From Acidobacteriota bacterium (lineage in GTDB: Bacteria > Acidobacteriota > Vicinamibacteria > Vicinamibacterales > Vicinamibacteraceae): a stretch of 64,000 nt of DNA. Within the stretch, counting starts at the first letter, position 1. Every line of letters starts with the position of its first letter. Shown in pieces: positions 31,589 to 39,732 of the stretch. A program made the translations under genes and the position numbers. The stretch lies in NCBI GenBank assembly GCA_020845575.1, contig JADLFL010000032.1:1-64000 (forward strand). The letters run 5' to 3'. The notes beneath the pieces were generated by a model. It did not search any database. It was not told the DNA's origin and saw only the letters and a program-made list of their open reading frames with translations.

Positions 31589-32577
31589 AGCAATCCCTGC
31601 GCGCGATACCACGCGATGGTGCGCCTGATGCCCTCGGGCAACCCGACGACGGGGTTGAAACCCAGCTCGGTGCGCGCACGCGTGATGTCGAAGGCGCGGC
31701 TCTTCGTGTAGAAGTCCACGCGCCGACGATACAGCGGTGGCTGGATGCGCAACGGCACGCAGACGGCTTCGCAGGCGGCACCCGCGAGCCAGAACGGCCA
31801 CACGGGCAGGTGCACCGGCAGCGGCGTGACCTTCAGTTCCGTTGCGATGAGATCGACGAGTTCGTTGAGCGTGGTGTAGCGCGGCCCACCGAGGATGTAG
31901 GTACGTCCGGCCGCGGCAGGTACCTCGCCGCACAGCCGGAACCCCTCGCACAGATCGTCGATGAACGTGAGGTGATAGAACACCTCGCCCGATCCCAGCA
32001 CCGGGAAGCGGCGCCGCGAGATGCCCCGGAACATCTTGAGGAAGCGCATGTCGCCCGGACCGTAGATGCCGATCGGTCTCGCGATGACGACCTCGATGCC
32101 GCCCTTCACGCCTTCCGCGCGCGCGAGGCGTTCGCCTTCGAGCTTGGTGTCCTGGTACACGTCGCCGGGATTGAACGGTGCGTCCTCGTTGGCGGGCGGA
32201 TTGGCGACGTGTCCATGGACGCCGCCGGTGCTGCAGTGCACCACACGTGTGGCACCGCCCGCTCGCGCGCCGTCGATCACGTGCTGCACGCCCTGCACGT
32301 TGATGGCTCTGTACGCGCTGTCTGGCTGTCCGGCTTCGCGATACGTCGCGGCGATGTGATAGACGATGTCGGTGCCCGCGCATGCGGCGGCGACAGCCCT
32401 CGCATCAGTCAGATCGCCAGTGACGATCTCGACACCCGCGTCGCGCAACGCCGCGACGTCTGGCCGCGCCAGGCTCTTCTGCCGCACCAGACCACGCACC
32501 TGCACACCCCTGTGACGGAGGTGACGTGCGAGGTGGCCACCGGTGAAGCCGGTGGCGCCCGTGACGAGCACCGTCAC
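31585..32577 (-). CDS. NAD-dependent epimerase/dehydratase (extended SDR)
   Basis: A 330-residue extended SDR. TGATGFTGGHLARHL binds NAD, STGGVHG holds the catalytic serine region and VYQDTKLEGE the YxxxK pair. The C-terminal region is like dihydroflavonol-reductase or hopanoid-associated sugar epimerase (HpnA) type enzymes rather than a classic GalE. It lies between two GT4 genes, with four-base overlaps at both ends, so it most likely prepares or modifies a sugar for the same glycan. Confidence 0.87.
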   Translation of the reverse strand: MTVLVTGATGFTGGHLARHLRHRGVQVRGLVRQKSLARPDVAALRDAGVEIVTGDLTDARAVAAACAGTDIVYHIAATYREAGQPDSAYRAINVQGVQHVIDGARAGGATRVVHCSTGGVHGHVANPPANEDAPFNPGDVYQDTKLEGERLARAEGVKGGIEVVIARPIGIYGPGDMRFLKMFRGISRRRFPVLGSGEVFYHLTFIDDLCEGFRLCGEVPAAAGRTYILGGPRYTTLNELVDLIATELKVTPLPVHLPVWPFWLAGAACEAVCVPLRIQPPLYRRRVDFYTKSRAFDITRARTELGFNPVVGLPEGIRRTIAWYRAQGLL

Positions 32578-33827
32578 CGTCCGTCCTGCCCTCCCGAGGC
32601 GGCGGCACCTGCCACGGGCAACACGCGGTGACGCATCGACGCCATCAACATCTCGTAGGCGCGTCGCGTACGCGTGAGATACGACTGCCGGCTGTACTGA
32701 TCGTCGGCGAGCCGACGGGCGCCATCGACCACACGCCCGGCGAGCGCGGGCTCGACAATCGCCCGCGCGAGGCCATCGGCCAGTGCGTCAGGCGTGGGCT
32801 CGACGAGCACGGCGGAATCAGGCGAGAGCACCTGGGTGTGCGTCCGCAGGTTCGTGGCGACGATCGGGCGGGCCGATCGGAGGTACGAATAGATCTTCAG
32901 GGGCGTGTTCGTCCCCGAGATCCGCGGAGACACGAGCACGTCGCACGCGTCGACCAGGTGCGGTACCTCCACGGGCGGCCGCTGTCCCGTGAACACGAGT
33001 GGCGCGCCGCGTTCGCGCGCACGCGCGGTCATCCCGGCCACCTGTTCGGGCGCGCCGCCTGCGACAAGGACGGCCACGTCGGGCACGCGTGCCTTCAACG
33101 CGACGCTGGCGTCGAGCAGCAGATCGAGTCCCTGGTACTGCTCGAAGGTGCCCGTGTAGAGCACGACGGGCTGATCCGGCGTGAGCCCCCACGCGGCGCG
33201 CACCGCCGCGCGGCCGGGGCCCGGCGTCGGATCGACGTCGCCGCCCATCACGTTCTCGATGAGGACCGCGCGGTCGCCCACGCCCATCTCGTGCACGGCG
33301 TCCTGCAGTTCCTGGCAGATCGTGATCACGACCTGCGACCCACGCACCATGTAGTCCTCGGCGCGCTGGAAGCCCCAGCGCAGCACGCGCGACCGCGAGT
33401 ACTTGAAGTTGCCGAGTTGCTGCGGGAGGCTCGAGTGCATGTCGTACAGGTGCGGAATCCCGAGGCGTCTGCCGAGCCACACGCCCACCACGCCCATCTC
33501 TTCATGGGAGTGGATAGCGTCGTAACGGGTGCGGCCGAGGAAGGCAACCCGCAGGATCGTGAGGACCAGACACGCGTCGAGCACGAGCTTGGTGACCGAC
33601 GGGCCGATCGGCACGGTCGTCACCAACGGTGGGCGCCAGCTCCTGAAAATCCGGAGGCGTGGGAGTTCCACGTCCCTGCCGATCGGATAGGTCACCAGAT
33701 CGACGGCATGGCCGTCCTCGACGAGGGCCTTGATGCGGTGATACTCGCTGAATGGCGTACCGCGGGGCTCGAAGAACGGCTCCGGCGCGAGCATCAGGAT
33801 CCTGAGCGGCGTGGCTGGGGAGGTCAC
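32574..33827 (-). CDS. GT4-family glycosyltransferase, first gene of the glycan operon
   Basis: A 417-residue GT4 enzyme. It opens RILMLAPEPFFEPRGTPFSE, a pattern common in this family, and has VVLYTGTFEQYQGLDLLLDA and SPRISGTNTPLKIYSYL, the latter replacing the usual EGxP nucleotide-sugar loop. Start GTG 33827 is preferred over an in-frame ATG at 33986, because the extra 53 residues are not protein-like and a -10 element (TATACT) falls inside them. It begins the operon that runs through to dapF. Confidence 0.87.
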   Translation of the reverse strand: MTSPATPLRILMLAPEPFFEPRGTPFSEYHRIKALVEDGHAVDLVTYPIGRDVELPRLRIFRSWRPPLVTTVPIGPSVTKLVLDACLVLTILRVAFLGRTRYDAIHSHEEMGVVGVWLGRRLGIPHLYDMHSSLPQQLGNFKYSRSRVLRWGFQRAEDYMVRGSQVVITICQELQDAVHEMGVGDRAVLIENVMGGDVDPTPGPGRAAVRAAWGLTPDQPVVLYTGTFEQYQGLDLLLDASVALKARVPDVAVLVAGGAPEQVAGMTARARERGAPLVFTGQRPPVEVPHLVDACDVLVSPRISGTNTPLKIYSYLRSARPIVATNLRTHTQVLSPDSAVLVEPTPDALADGLARAIVEPALAGRVVDGARRLADDQYSRQSYLTRTRRAYEMLMASMRHRVLPVAGAAASGGQDGR

Positions 33828-33894
33828 GATACGGGGATTGGGCTGGCGGGTGATGCCCTCACTCGGAACGGGCAGCCGCGCCGCAAAGCTCTCA

Positions 33895-33900
33895 AGTATA
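33895..33900 (-). promoter_or_regulatory. -10 element of the glycan operon
   Basis: TATACT on the minus strand would start transcription near 33888, giving a leader of about 60 bases before GTG 33827. The -35 region is weak. It supports the shorter start for the GT4 gene. Confidence 0.35.
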
Positions 33901-34024
33901 GCCCACGGCACCACCGCCACGAGGGCACGGGCCGGAGTGCGCAGGCGAGTTTGCCCGCTCCTGAGTCGCATGGTACCGTCACACACCGTCCGACCGCCGT
34001 GGGCGCGGCCGGCGCCACCTCACC

Positions 34025-35023
34025 ATGTCTCCCCTGTCCGGTCGCGTCAAACGCGCGTCCTCGTTCGCCCTCAAGCTCAGCATCAGTGTTGGGCTCCTGG
34101 CCATGCTGTTTCGTCAGACGGACATGAGCGCCGTGCTGGCCCGGCTCCGCCAGGTGGAGCCGGCGTGGGTCGGGCTGGCGCTGCTGGTGCACACCGCCCT
34201 GCTCATCGTGAGTGGATGGCGATGGCGGCGGCTGCTGGTCACCCAGGACGTCCACGCCTCGACGTGGCAGCTCACCGTATCCTGCCTGGTCGCCAACTTC
34301 TTCAACAACTTCCTGCCGAGCAACATCGGCGGCGACGTCGTGCGCGTGGCGGACACGGCGGGCCTGACCGGATCGCGCACGGTGGCCACGGCTGTCGTCC
34401 TGCTCGATCGTGCGCTCGGCTTCATCGCGCTCGTCGCCGTCGCTGCCTGCGGCTCACTGCTGCTCCGGCACGCGCTGCCAGGGACCGGCTACCTCTGGGT
34501 GCTGTTGGTCCTCGGGGCCGTCGGTGCGGCGGTCGTGGTATCGCGTCCGGCACTGGTGCCGCGACTGCTCCGCCCCTTGACCCGCGTACGGGAAGAGTGG
34601 GTCACCGAACGCCTCGGACGCATCGAGGACATGCTCGGACGCGTCGGGAGCGACAGGGGCCGGCTGCTCCAGGCGTTTGCCGGCGCGGTGGTCGTCCAGG
34701 TGCTGGTCGTCCTGTTCTACGTCTGCGTGGCGCGGGGCCTGCACGTCGATCTGCCGCTCCGCGACGCGCTCGTCATCGTGCCCGTGAGCCTGGTCATCCA
34801 GCTCGCGCCCGTCTCGATCAACGGATTCGGCGTGCGCGAAGCCGTCTTCTCCTACCTGTTCAAGCGGCTCGGCCACCCCGTGGACGCCGGCCTCGCGCTA
34901 TCGATCGCCGGGGCCGCCCTCCTCATCCTCACCTCGCTCCCCGGCGGCCTCGTGTTCCTGCTGCGCAAGGAGGGCCTGATGGTCGCGGCCCGGTCGTCCG
35001 ATATGAGCAAGAGGGAGGTGTAG
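34025..35023 (+). CDS. UPF0104 / lysylphosphatidylglycerol synthase-like membrane protein
   Basis: A 332-residue inner-membrane protein with about eight helices of the lysylphosphatidylglycerol synthetase transmembrane family (UPF0104). The hallmark NNFLPSNIGGDVVRV and the second re-entrant motif APVSINGFGVREAVF are both present. In MprF this domain flips charged lipids; stand-alone members are thought to transport or transfer lipid-linked molecules. It is divergent from the glycan operon and a second, distant copy lies at 39733. The lipid is unknown. Confidence 0.87.
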   Translation: MSPLSGRVKRASSFALKLSISVGLLAMLFRQTDMSAVLARLRQVEPAWVGLALLVHTALLIVSGWRWRRLLVTQDVHASTWQLTVSCLVANFFNNFLPSNIGGDVVRVADTAGLTGSRTVATAVVLLDRALGFIALVAVAACGSLLLRHALPGTGYLWVLLVLGAVGAAVVVSRPALVPRLLRPLTRVREEWVTERLGRIEDMLGRVGSDRGRLLQAFAGAVVVQVLVVLFYVCVARGLHVDLPLRDALVIVPVSLVIQLAPVSINGFGVREAVFSYLFKRLGHPVDAGLALSIAGAALLILTSLPGGLVFLLRKEGLMVAARSSDMSKREV

Positions 35024-35073
35024 GCCGCGTCGTTCCGGCGGTCGTCCTCCGGCTTTCGCAGTGAGGACGTTCC

Positions 35074-36348
35074 ATGCACACCATCCGGTACCAGACGCTC
35101 GCGACGCTGGCCTTCTGTACCCTGACCGTCGCGGGCTGTGAATCGAACAAGAGCCGCAATCCCCTGAGCCCCACCGTCGCGGGGCCCATTGCCGGCGTCA
35201 CCATCACGGCGCCCAAGACGCTCGAACCCGTCAACGGGCAGGCGATCACCTCGGGCAACCCCGTGATCCTGCTCATCGAGAACGCCGCGACCACCGGTGA
35301 ACGTCCGATCTGGCTCCAGGTCGAGATCGCCACCGACACGGCGTTCCAGAACAAGGTCCACACCGGCGACAAGGTCTCGCCCGGATCCGGCGGACGCACG
35401 ACGTATCAGGTCCCCATCGCGCTGCCGGCCGGCGGCGCCCGCTACTACTGGCGCGCCCGGGCTCTCGATGGCGCCAATACCGGCGAATACTCTGCCGCGT
35501 CCAGTTTCGTCATCCAGGACCCCGTCGTGATCGGCATCCCGTCGCCCGCGGGTCCGACGGGCGGCACGGTGGTGACGTCCAACGCCCCGGATCTCACGGT
35601 GGCCAATGGCGTGGCGACAGGTCCGCTCGGCGGCCCTGTGGTCTATCGTTTCGAGGTCGCCACCGACGCCAACTTCGCCAACATGGTCGGTGTCCTCGCC
35701 GTGCAGCGCAGCGGCGGGTCCACCACGACGGTCCAGCCGACGGGCCTGCAGTACAACACCACCTACTACTGGCGTGTGAACGCCACCGATGGCGTCCTGA
35801 CGTCGCCGTACTCCCCGACGGCGAGCTTCAAGACGCCCGCGTCGCCGGCGCCGACACCGTCGCCCAATCCCACCAATCCCACGACGCCGACGACACCGAC
35901 GACGCCCACGACGCCGACCAATCCCGCGCCGGCGCCACCGAGCGGCGGCGCGCGCACGCCCAACCCCGGTCCGGGCCAGCGACTGCCGCTGCCCGACATG
36001 TCGTGGGTGGTCGAAGACGTGGCGCGGCAGTACCCGCAGGCTCTGCGCAACTCCTGCCAGGATCACGGGGGCTCCTGGGAGTTCATGGATCGCGTGGTCG
36101 ACAGGCTGCGCCAGTACGACACCCGCTGGGGCTACAACGGCAAGCGCGGCAACGCCAGCGACCCGTCGCACGACGTGATCGACTACAACTGGGGATCCGA
36201 TCGCGACGAGGGGACGACCAACGTCTACATCATCGACATCATCGGGGGGCACTGCGGATCGACGCCGTCGCCGGCCTGGATCGATCAGACGGGTGTCACC
36301 GCCAGTTCCGGCACCATCGGCCGCTGGACGGGCCGCGGGCGTTTCTGA
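35074..36348 (+). CDS. lipoprotein with FN3-like repeats and a conserved C-terminal domain (copy A)
   Basis: A 424-residue lipoprotein: signal sequence with lipobox LTVAGC, then two fibronectin-like beta domains recognisable from YYWRARALDGANTGEYSAAS and TYYWRVNATDGVLTS, a Pro/Thr linker (about 270-290) and a C-terminal domain (294-424). That last domain is shared without gaps with the lipoprotein at 37345: about 82 of 131 residues are identical, including NSCQDHGGSWEFMD, RWGYNGKRGN, VYIIDI, HCG, AWIDQTG and GRWTGRGRF. I do not know its function. A GAGG sequence precedes the ATG. Confidence 0.85.
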   Translation: MHTIRYQTLATLAFCTLTVAGCESNKSRNPLSPTVAGPIAGVTITAPKTLEPVNGQAITSGNPVILLIENAATTGERPIWLQVEIATDTAFQNKVHTGDKVSPGSGGRTTYQVPIALPAGGARYYWRARALDGANTGEYSAASSFVIQDPVVIGIPSPAGPTGGTVVTSNAPDLTVANGVATGPLGGPVVYRFEVATDANFANMVGVLAVQRSGGSTTTVQPTGLQYNTTYYWRVNATDGVLTSPYSPTASFKTPASPAPTPSPNPTNPTTPTTPTTPTTPTNPAPAPPSGGARTPNPGPGQRLPLPDMSWVVEDVARQYPQALRNSCQDHGGSWEFMDRVVDRLRQYDTRWGYNGKRGNASDPSHDVIDYNWGSDRDEGTTNVYIIDIIGGHCGSTPSPAWIDQTGVTASSGTIGRWTGRGRF

Positions 36349-36390
36349 GTCCCTCATCCCTGCAACCGGGGCGGCGCCCGTCCGCCTCGG

Positions 36391-36419
36391 TTGACTTCCT
36401 TCTCGCCCTATCCAACAAT
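36391..36419 (+). promoter_or_regulatory. possible promoter upstream of the beta-barrel gene
   Basis: TTGACT (36391-36396), a 17-base spacer and AACAAT (36414-36419), with the start codon about 128 bases on. A moderate match only. Confidence 0.35.
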
Positions 36420-36547
36420 CGTTCGTCCGAATTCCCGGCGGACACGCAATCCCGGTGCGGTCGCCGTGCGCCCGCACCACACGTCAACCACGTCCACGAC
36501 GACAACGATCCGACGGGGCTCGGAGCGGCTGTTCGACCGTTTCCTCT

Positions 36548-37318
36548 ATGAATTCACGTACTTTGTTGGTCCTGGGGCTGCTGCTCACGCCGGCGCTTGC
36601 CGCGGCACAGTCCACTCCCTACGAACAGCGCGGCTTCGTGCAGATCGGTGCCGGAGCCCAGAGCGGCTCGCACGACGTCGTCAGCACGTCGACGTTCACC
36701 ATCTACGACGAGCAGGGCACGGTGGCCGGCGCGCAGACGTACGGCGGCGGCACCATCCTGAACATCGGCGCGGGCGCGCGGGTGTGGAAGAACCTGGTGC
36801 TGGCGCTGAACTACACGCGCAACTCGGACACCATGGATACGGCGGTGGTGGCGCGCGTGCCGCATCCGTTGTTCCTCAACCGGCTGCGTGAAGCGCCGAT
36901 GCCCGTGAGCGGCCTGAAGCACGAAGAGCAGGCCTATCACGTGAGCCTGAACTGGATGATCCCCATCGGGAAGGACCTCACGCTCGGCGTGGGCGCCGGG
37001 CCGTCGTTCGTGGGCGTGTCTCACGAGTTCGCCAGTTCCGCGCGGGTGCAGGAGACGGGCACCGCGCCCGACTTCGCGACCGTGATCGTGCAGGACGTGA
37101 CGTTCACGCGCGGTGAGAAGACGGGCAAGACGATCAACGTCGGTGCGGACCTCACCTACAACCTGCCGTTCGAGCTCGGTCAGGCGGGCCGCCTGGGCGC
37201 GACCCTCGGCTTCAGGTATGCCGGCGGCACCGTGAACCTGCCCACGGGCTCGTCGGGTGACGTGGACGTCAAGTACGGCGGCACCCAGTTCTGGGGCGGC
37301 CTCCGCGTCTCCTTCTGA
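36548..37318 (+). CDS. outer-membrane beta-barrel protein
   Basis: A 256-residue exported protein: signal peptide MNSRTLLVLGLLLTPALAAA, then alternating polar/hydrophobic strands with many glycines and aromatics (FVQIGAGAQSGSHD, GAGARVWKNLVLALNYTR, FGWGLRVSF-like ending GGLRVSF). The C-terminal phenylalanine is the usual outer-membrane insertion signal. It lies between the two related lipoproteins, which suggests a common envelope complex. No specific porin family is recognised. Start ATG 36548 is fixed by the signal peptide. Confidence 0.82.
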   Translation: MNSRTLLVLGLLLTPALAAAQSTPYEQRGFVQIGAGAQSGSHDVVSTSTFTIYDEQGTVAGAQTYGGGTILNIGAGARVWKNLVLALNYTRNSDTMDTAVVARVPHPLFLNRLREAPMPVSGLKHEEQAYHVSLNWMIPIGKDLTLGVGAGPSFVGVSHEFASSARVQETGTAPDFATVIVQDVTFTRGEKTGKTINVGADLTYNLPFELGQAGRLGATLGFRYAGGTVNLPTGSSGDVDVKYGGTQFWGGLRVSF

Positions 37319-37344
37319 TCGCGTTGCCACGAGGATCCACGACC

Positions 37345-38226
37345 ATGAAGCATCTCTTCTCCACCGGTCTCGTCTCGCTGCTCGCGCTCAGCGCCGCCTG
37401 CAGCAACAGCTCCAACCCCATGTCGCCATCGGCGACGGGCATCGGCTCCGTATCGGCCGTGCCCGAGGGCACGCCGACGCTCAAAGCCAACACGCCGAGC
37501 ACGCCTGAGCCCGCCTCGGGTGCCACCACCGAACTCGGCCCCAGCAACACCATCCCCGTGACGCTGTCGGTGACGACCGCCACCGCGACGCACGCCAACA
37601 CCGTGACGCTCGGTCACCGCTTCCAGTTGTTCGAGGGCACCACGCTGATCGCGGAACCGCTGGTCCCGGCCGGCAGTGGCCGCACGAGCTGGCAGGTGAC
37701 GGCGCAGCTCAAGTACGACGCGACGTACACGTGGCGCGCGCGCGCGGAACTGGCCGACGCCTATGGGGCGTGGTCACCGACGTGGACGTTCAAGACACCC
37801 GCGGCGCCTGTCTCGGGTGCGTTCCGCACGCCCGATCCGGCGCCCGGGACGCGCCTGCCGCTCCCCAACCGCATAGGTGTGGTCGACGCGGCGTTCAGGG
37901 CACGCCCCGACCTGGTCAGGCGTTCCTGCCAGGAGCACGGCGGCACGTGGGAGTTCATGGACTACCTGGTCGACGAGCTCCGCAAGGAGGACAACCGCTG
38001 GGGCTACAACGGCAAGCGCGGCAACGTGAACGACCCGTCGATGGACGTGGTCGACTACCACTGGGGCGCGGGTCCGAGCGACAACAGCACGCAGGTCTAC
38101 ATCATCGACATCATGTTCCAGCACTGCGGCAACTCGCCGTCGGCGGCATGGATCGATCAGACGGGCATCACGGCCGAGCAGCGCAGCATCGGTCGCTGGA
38201 CCGGCCGCGGCCGCTTCACCAACTAG
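37345..38226 (+). CDS. lipoprotein with the conserved C-terminal domain (copy B)
   Basis: A 293-residue lipoprotein with lipobox LSAACS near residue 19, one FN3-like domain (TYTWRARAELADAYGAW), and the C-terminal domain at 161-293 aligned without gaps to copy A. Conserved points are the two cysteines (SCQ and HCG), the HGGTWEFMD and NGKRGN blocks and the GRWTGRGRF end. The cysteines may form a disulfide in the periplasm. It lies 26 bases after the barrel gene. Function unknown; likely a partner or receptor at the outer membrane. Confidence 0.85.
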   Translation: MKHLFSTGLVSLLALSAACSNSSNPMSPSATGIGSVSAVPEGTPTLKANTPSTPEPASGATTELGPSNTIPVTLSVTTATATHANTVTLGHRFQLFEGTTLIAEPLVPAGSGRTSWQVTAQLKYDATYTWRARAELADAYGAWSPTWTFKTPAAPVSGAFRTPDPAPGTRLPLPNRIGVVDAAFRARPDLVRRSCQEHGGTWEFMDYLVDELRKEDNRWGYNGKRGNVNDPSMDVVDYHWGAGPSDNSTQVYIIDIMFQHCGNSPSAAWIDQTGITAEQRSIGRWTGRGRFTN

Positions 38227-38247
38227 CCTCGGCATTTCGCAGGATGG

Positions 38248-38284
38248 AGCGTCGGCCCTTTTCGGGAAGGAAAGGGCCGACGCT
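38248..38284. terminator. long perfect hairpin between convergent genes
   Basis: A perfect 14-bp inverted repeat, AGCGTCGGCCCTTT (38248-38261), loop of nine, and AAAGGGCCGACGCT (38271-38284). It sits 22 bases after the copy B stop and immediately before the convergent hypothetical gene end, so it can stop both transcripts. Confidence 0.7.
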
Positions 38285-38289
38285 TGCTG

Positions 38290-38805
38290 TCATCGACGAG
38301 GCCCCCGGGGACGAACTGGCTCCGGACGCTCGACGATGACGATCGAGCGCGTGCTGAACGTCAGCCGCCTGTCGTGACGCCAGTCGCGCAACACGTGCCT
38401 GAACCTCGCCAGGCGCGCGCGATGCGTCGGATCGAGGGATTCGCCTTCCAGGCGGTCGATGAGGGCCAGTTCGAGCGTCGCGATGGTGGTGTCTGGGGCG
38501 AAGGCCAGGAACGCCCGGCCTTGTCCGAGTGACACCAGTTTCACGTCAGGCAGGTCGTCGAACGCATCTTCGCGAACGACGATCAGCGACTGACCGTGGC
38601 CGATGGGGAGCAAGTCCACGTCAGGCGGCTCCCCGCTGCCGCCCGCCTCAGCCTCGTCTCTGCCCCGCAGCCTGTCCACGAGCTTCACGATCGCCCACCC
38701 GACGTCCGGATCGGTCTGTTGCAGGAATTCCACGGCGTCCTGCGGCAACGTCAACGCCACCAGCGTCGACGGCCTGCCGAACTTGGGCGGTCGTCCTCGG
38801 GCCAT
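38290..38805 (-). CDS. hypothetical protein, N-terminal DNA-binding-like segment
   Basis: A 171-residue protein I do not recognise with certainty. It begins MARGRPPKFGRPSTLVALTL, an AT-hook-like RGRP motif followed by a ribbon-helix-helix-like stretch, and continues PDVGWAIVKLVDRL and a beta-rich C-terminal part (LVSLGQGRAFLAFAP). It may be a small transcription factor, but that is a guess. ATG 38859 is an alternative start adding 18 residues. It is convergent with the copy B lipoprotein and divergent from the methyltransferase at 38979. Confidence 0.55.
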   Translation of the reverse strand: MARGRPPKFGRPSTLVALTLPQDAVEFLQQTDPDVGWAIVKLVDRLRGRDEAEAGGSGEPPDVDLLPIGHGQSLIVVREDAFDDLPDVKLVSLGQGRAFLAFAPDTTIATLELALIDRLEGESLDPTHRARLARFRHVLRDWRHDRRLTFSTRSIVIVERPEPVRPRGPRR

Positions 38806-38920
38806 CGGCCAATTGGACGCGAGGCATTTGCTCAGATCAATGATGATTTTTCGAAGCAATTCATCCGGTGCCGCGAGGACCGGCCCGGAGCGTCGGCTTC
38901 ACCCGTGAGCCGGATGTAGA

Positions 38921-38947
38921 TAGGGCCGGCCCTCCGGGCCCGGCCGT
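38921..38947. repeat. GC palindrome, possible REP-like element
   Basis: An imperfect GC palindrome centred on CCTCCGGG follows TAGGG. Its sequence closely matches the hairpin at 43931-43953 (TAGGGTCGGCCTCCGGG), so both may be copies of a dispersed element. Confidence 0.35.
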
Positions 38948-38964
38948 CGCGGCACCGCTTGCCG

Positions 38965-38970
38965 TATGAT
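38965..38970 (+). promoter_or_regulatory. -10 element, probable leaderless start
   Basis: TATGAT ends eight bases before the GTG of the methyltransferase gene. No Shine-Dalgarno sequence lies between them and no clear -35 is visible. Confidence 0.45.
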
Positions 38971-38978
38971 CTCCCCCC

Positions 38979-39707
38979 GTGGCCGAGGACACGTTCTACA
39001 AGTCGTTTTCAGAGAAACAGCTCACCGGCTTCGGCGCCGCACGCCGCAGCCGGATCGAGCGCACGCGCCTCGGCCTGCTCCAGCAGTCCATCCAGCCGCC
39101 GGGCCGCTTCGTCGAAGTCGGACCCGGACGCGGCACGCTGGCCGAACTGGCCGTCGCGGCGGGCTGGGACTACACGGCCATCGAGCCCAGCGACATCCTG
39201 ATCGATGTGCTGACGCAGAAGGGCCTGAAGGTGATCAAGGCCTTCACGCCGCCGATCCCGGGCGACGGCGACTCGCTCGACGTGCTGTATGCCGACCAGG
39301 TGATGGAGCACATGCCGGGTATCGATGCGGCGCGCGCCTTCACGTCCGATGCCCTACGCCTCCTTCGTCCCGGCGGCGTCTTCTTCGTCGTCGTGCCGGA
39401 TTATCTGAAGGAACGGACGTTCTTCTGGGACGTCGACTACACGCACAACTTCGTGACCACCGAGCGGCGGATGCGGCAGCTGTTCAACGATGGCGGTTTT
39501 CACGTGGAGCGCGTGGTGCGCAGCATCGGCGTGGCAACGGGGCTGCGGCGTGACGCGCTGGCCGCGGCCGCCGTCCTCGCCAATCTCCCGGGCCTGAACA
39601 CGTTCTCGCGATGGACGGGCACCGAAGACACTCTCTTCAAGGTGCGCAAGAACCTGTTCGAGACGCTGACCTTCGTCGCGCGCAAGCCCACGACCGGCCG
39701 GAACTGA
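38979..39707 (+). CDS. class I SAM-dependent methyltransferase
   Basis: A 242-residue Rossmann-fold methyltransferase. The SAM site is FVEVGPGRGTLAELAV, followed by the acidic ribose-binding AIEPSDI and by DVLYADQVMEHMPG and LRLLRPGGVFFVVVPDY. Such enzymes near glycan genes often methylate sugars or lipid carriers; the substrate is unknown. GTG 38979 fits the -10 element at 38965. It lies 25 bases before the UPF0104 protein gene, which suggests a shared transcript. Confidence 0.87.
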   Translation: MAEDTFYKSFSEKQLTGFGAARRSRIERTRLGLLQQSIQPPGRFVEVGPGRGTLAELAVAAGWDYTAIEPSDILIDVLTQKGLKVIKAFTPPIPGDGDSLDVLYADQVMEHMPGIDAARAFTSDALRLLRPGGVFFVVVPDYLKERTFFWDVDYTHNFVTTERRMRQLFNDGGFHVERVVRSIGVATGLRRDALAAAAVLANLPGLNTFSRWTGTEDTLFKVRKNLFETLTFVARKPTTGRN

Positions 39708-39732
39708 TGCACCGTACTTTCCCGTCGCGCGC

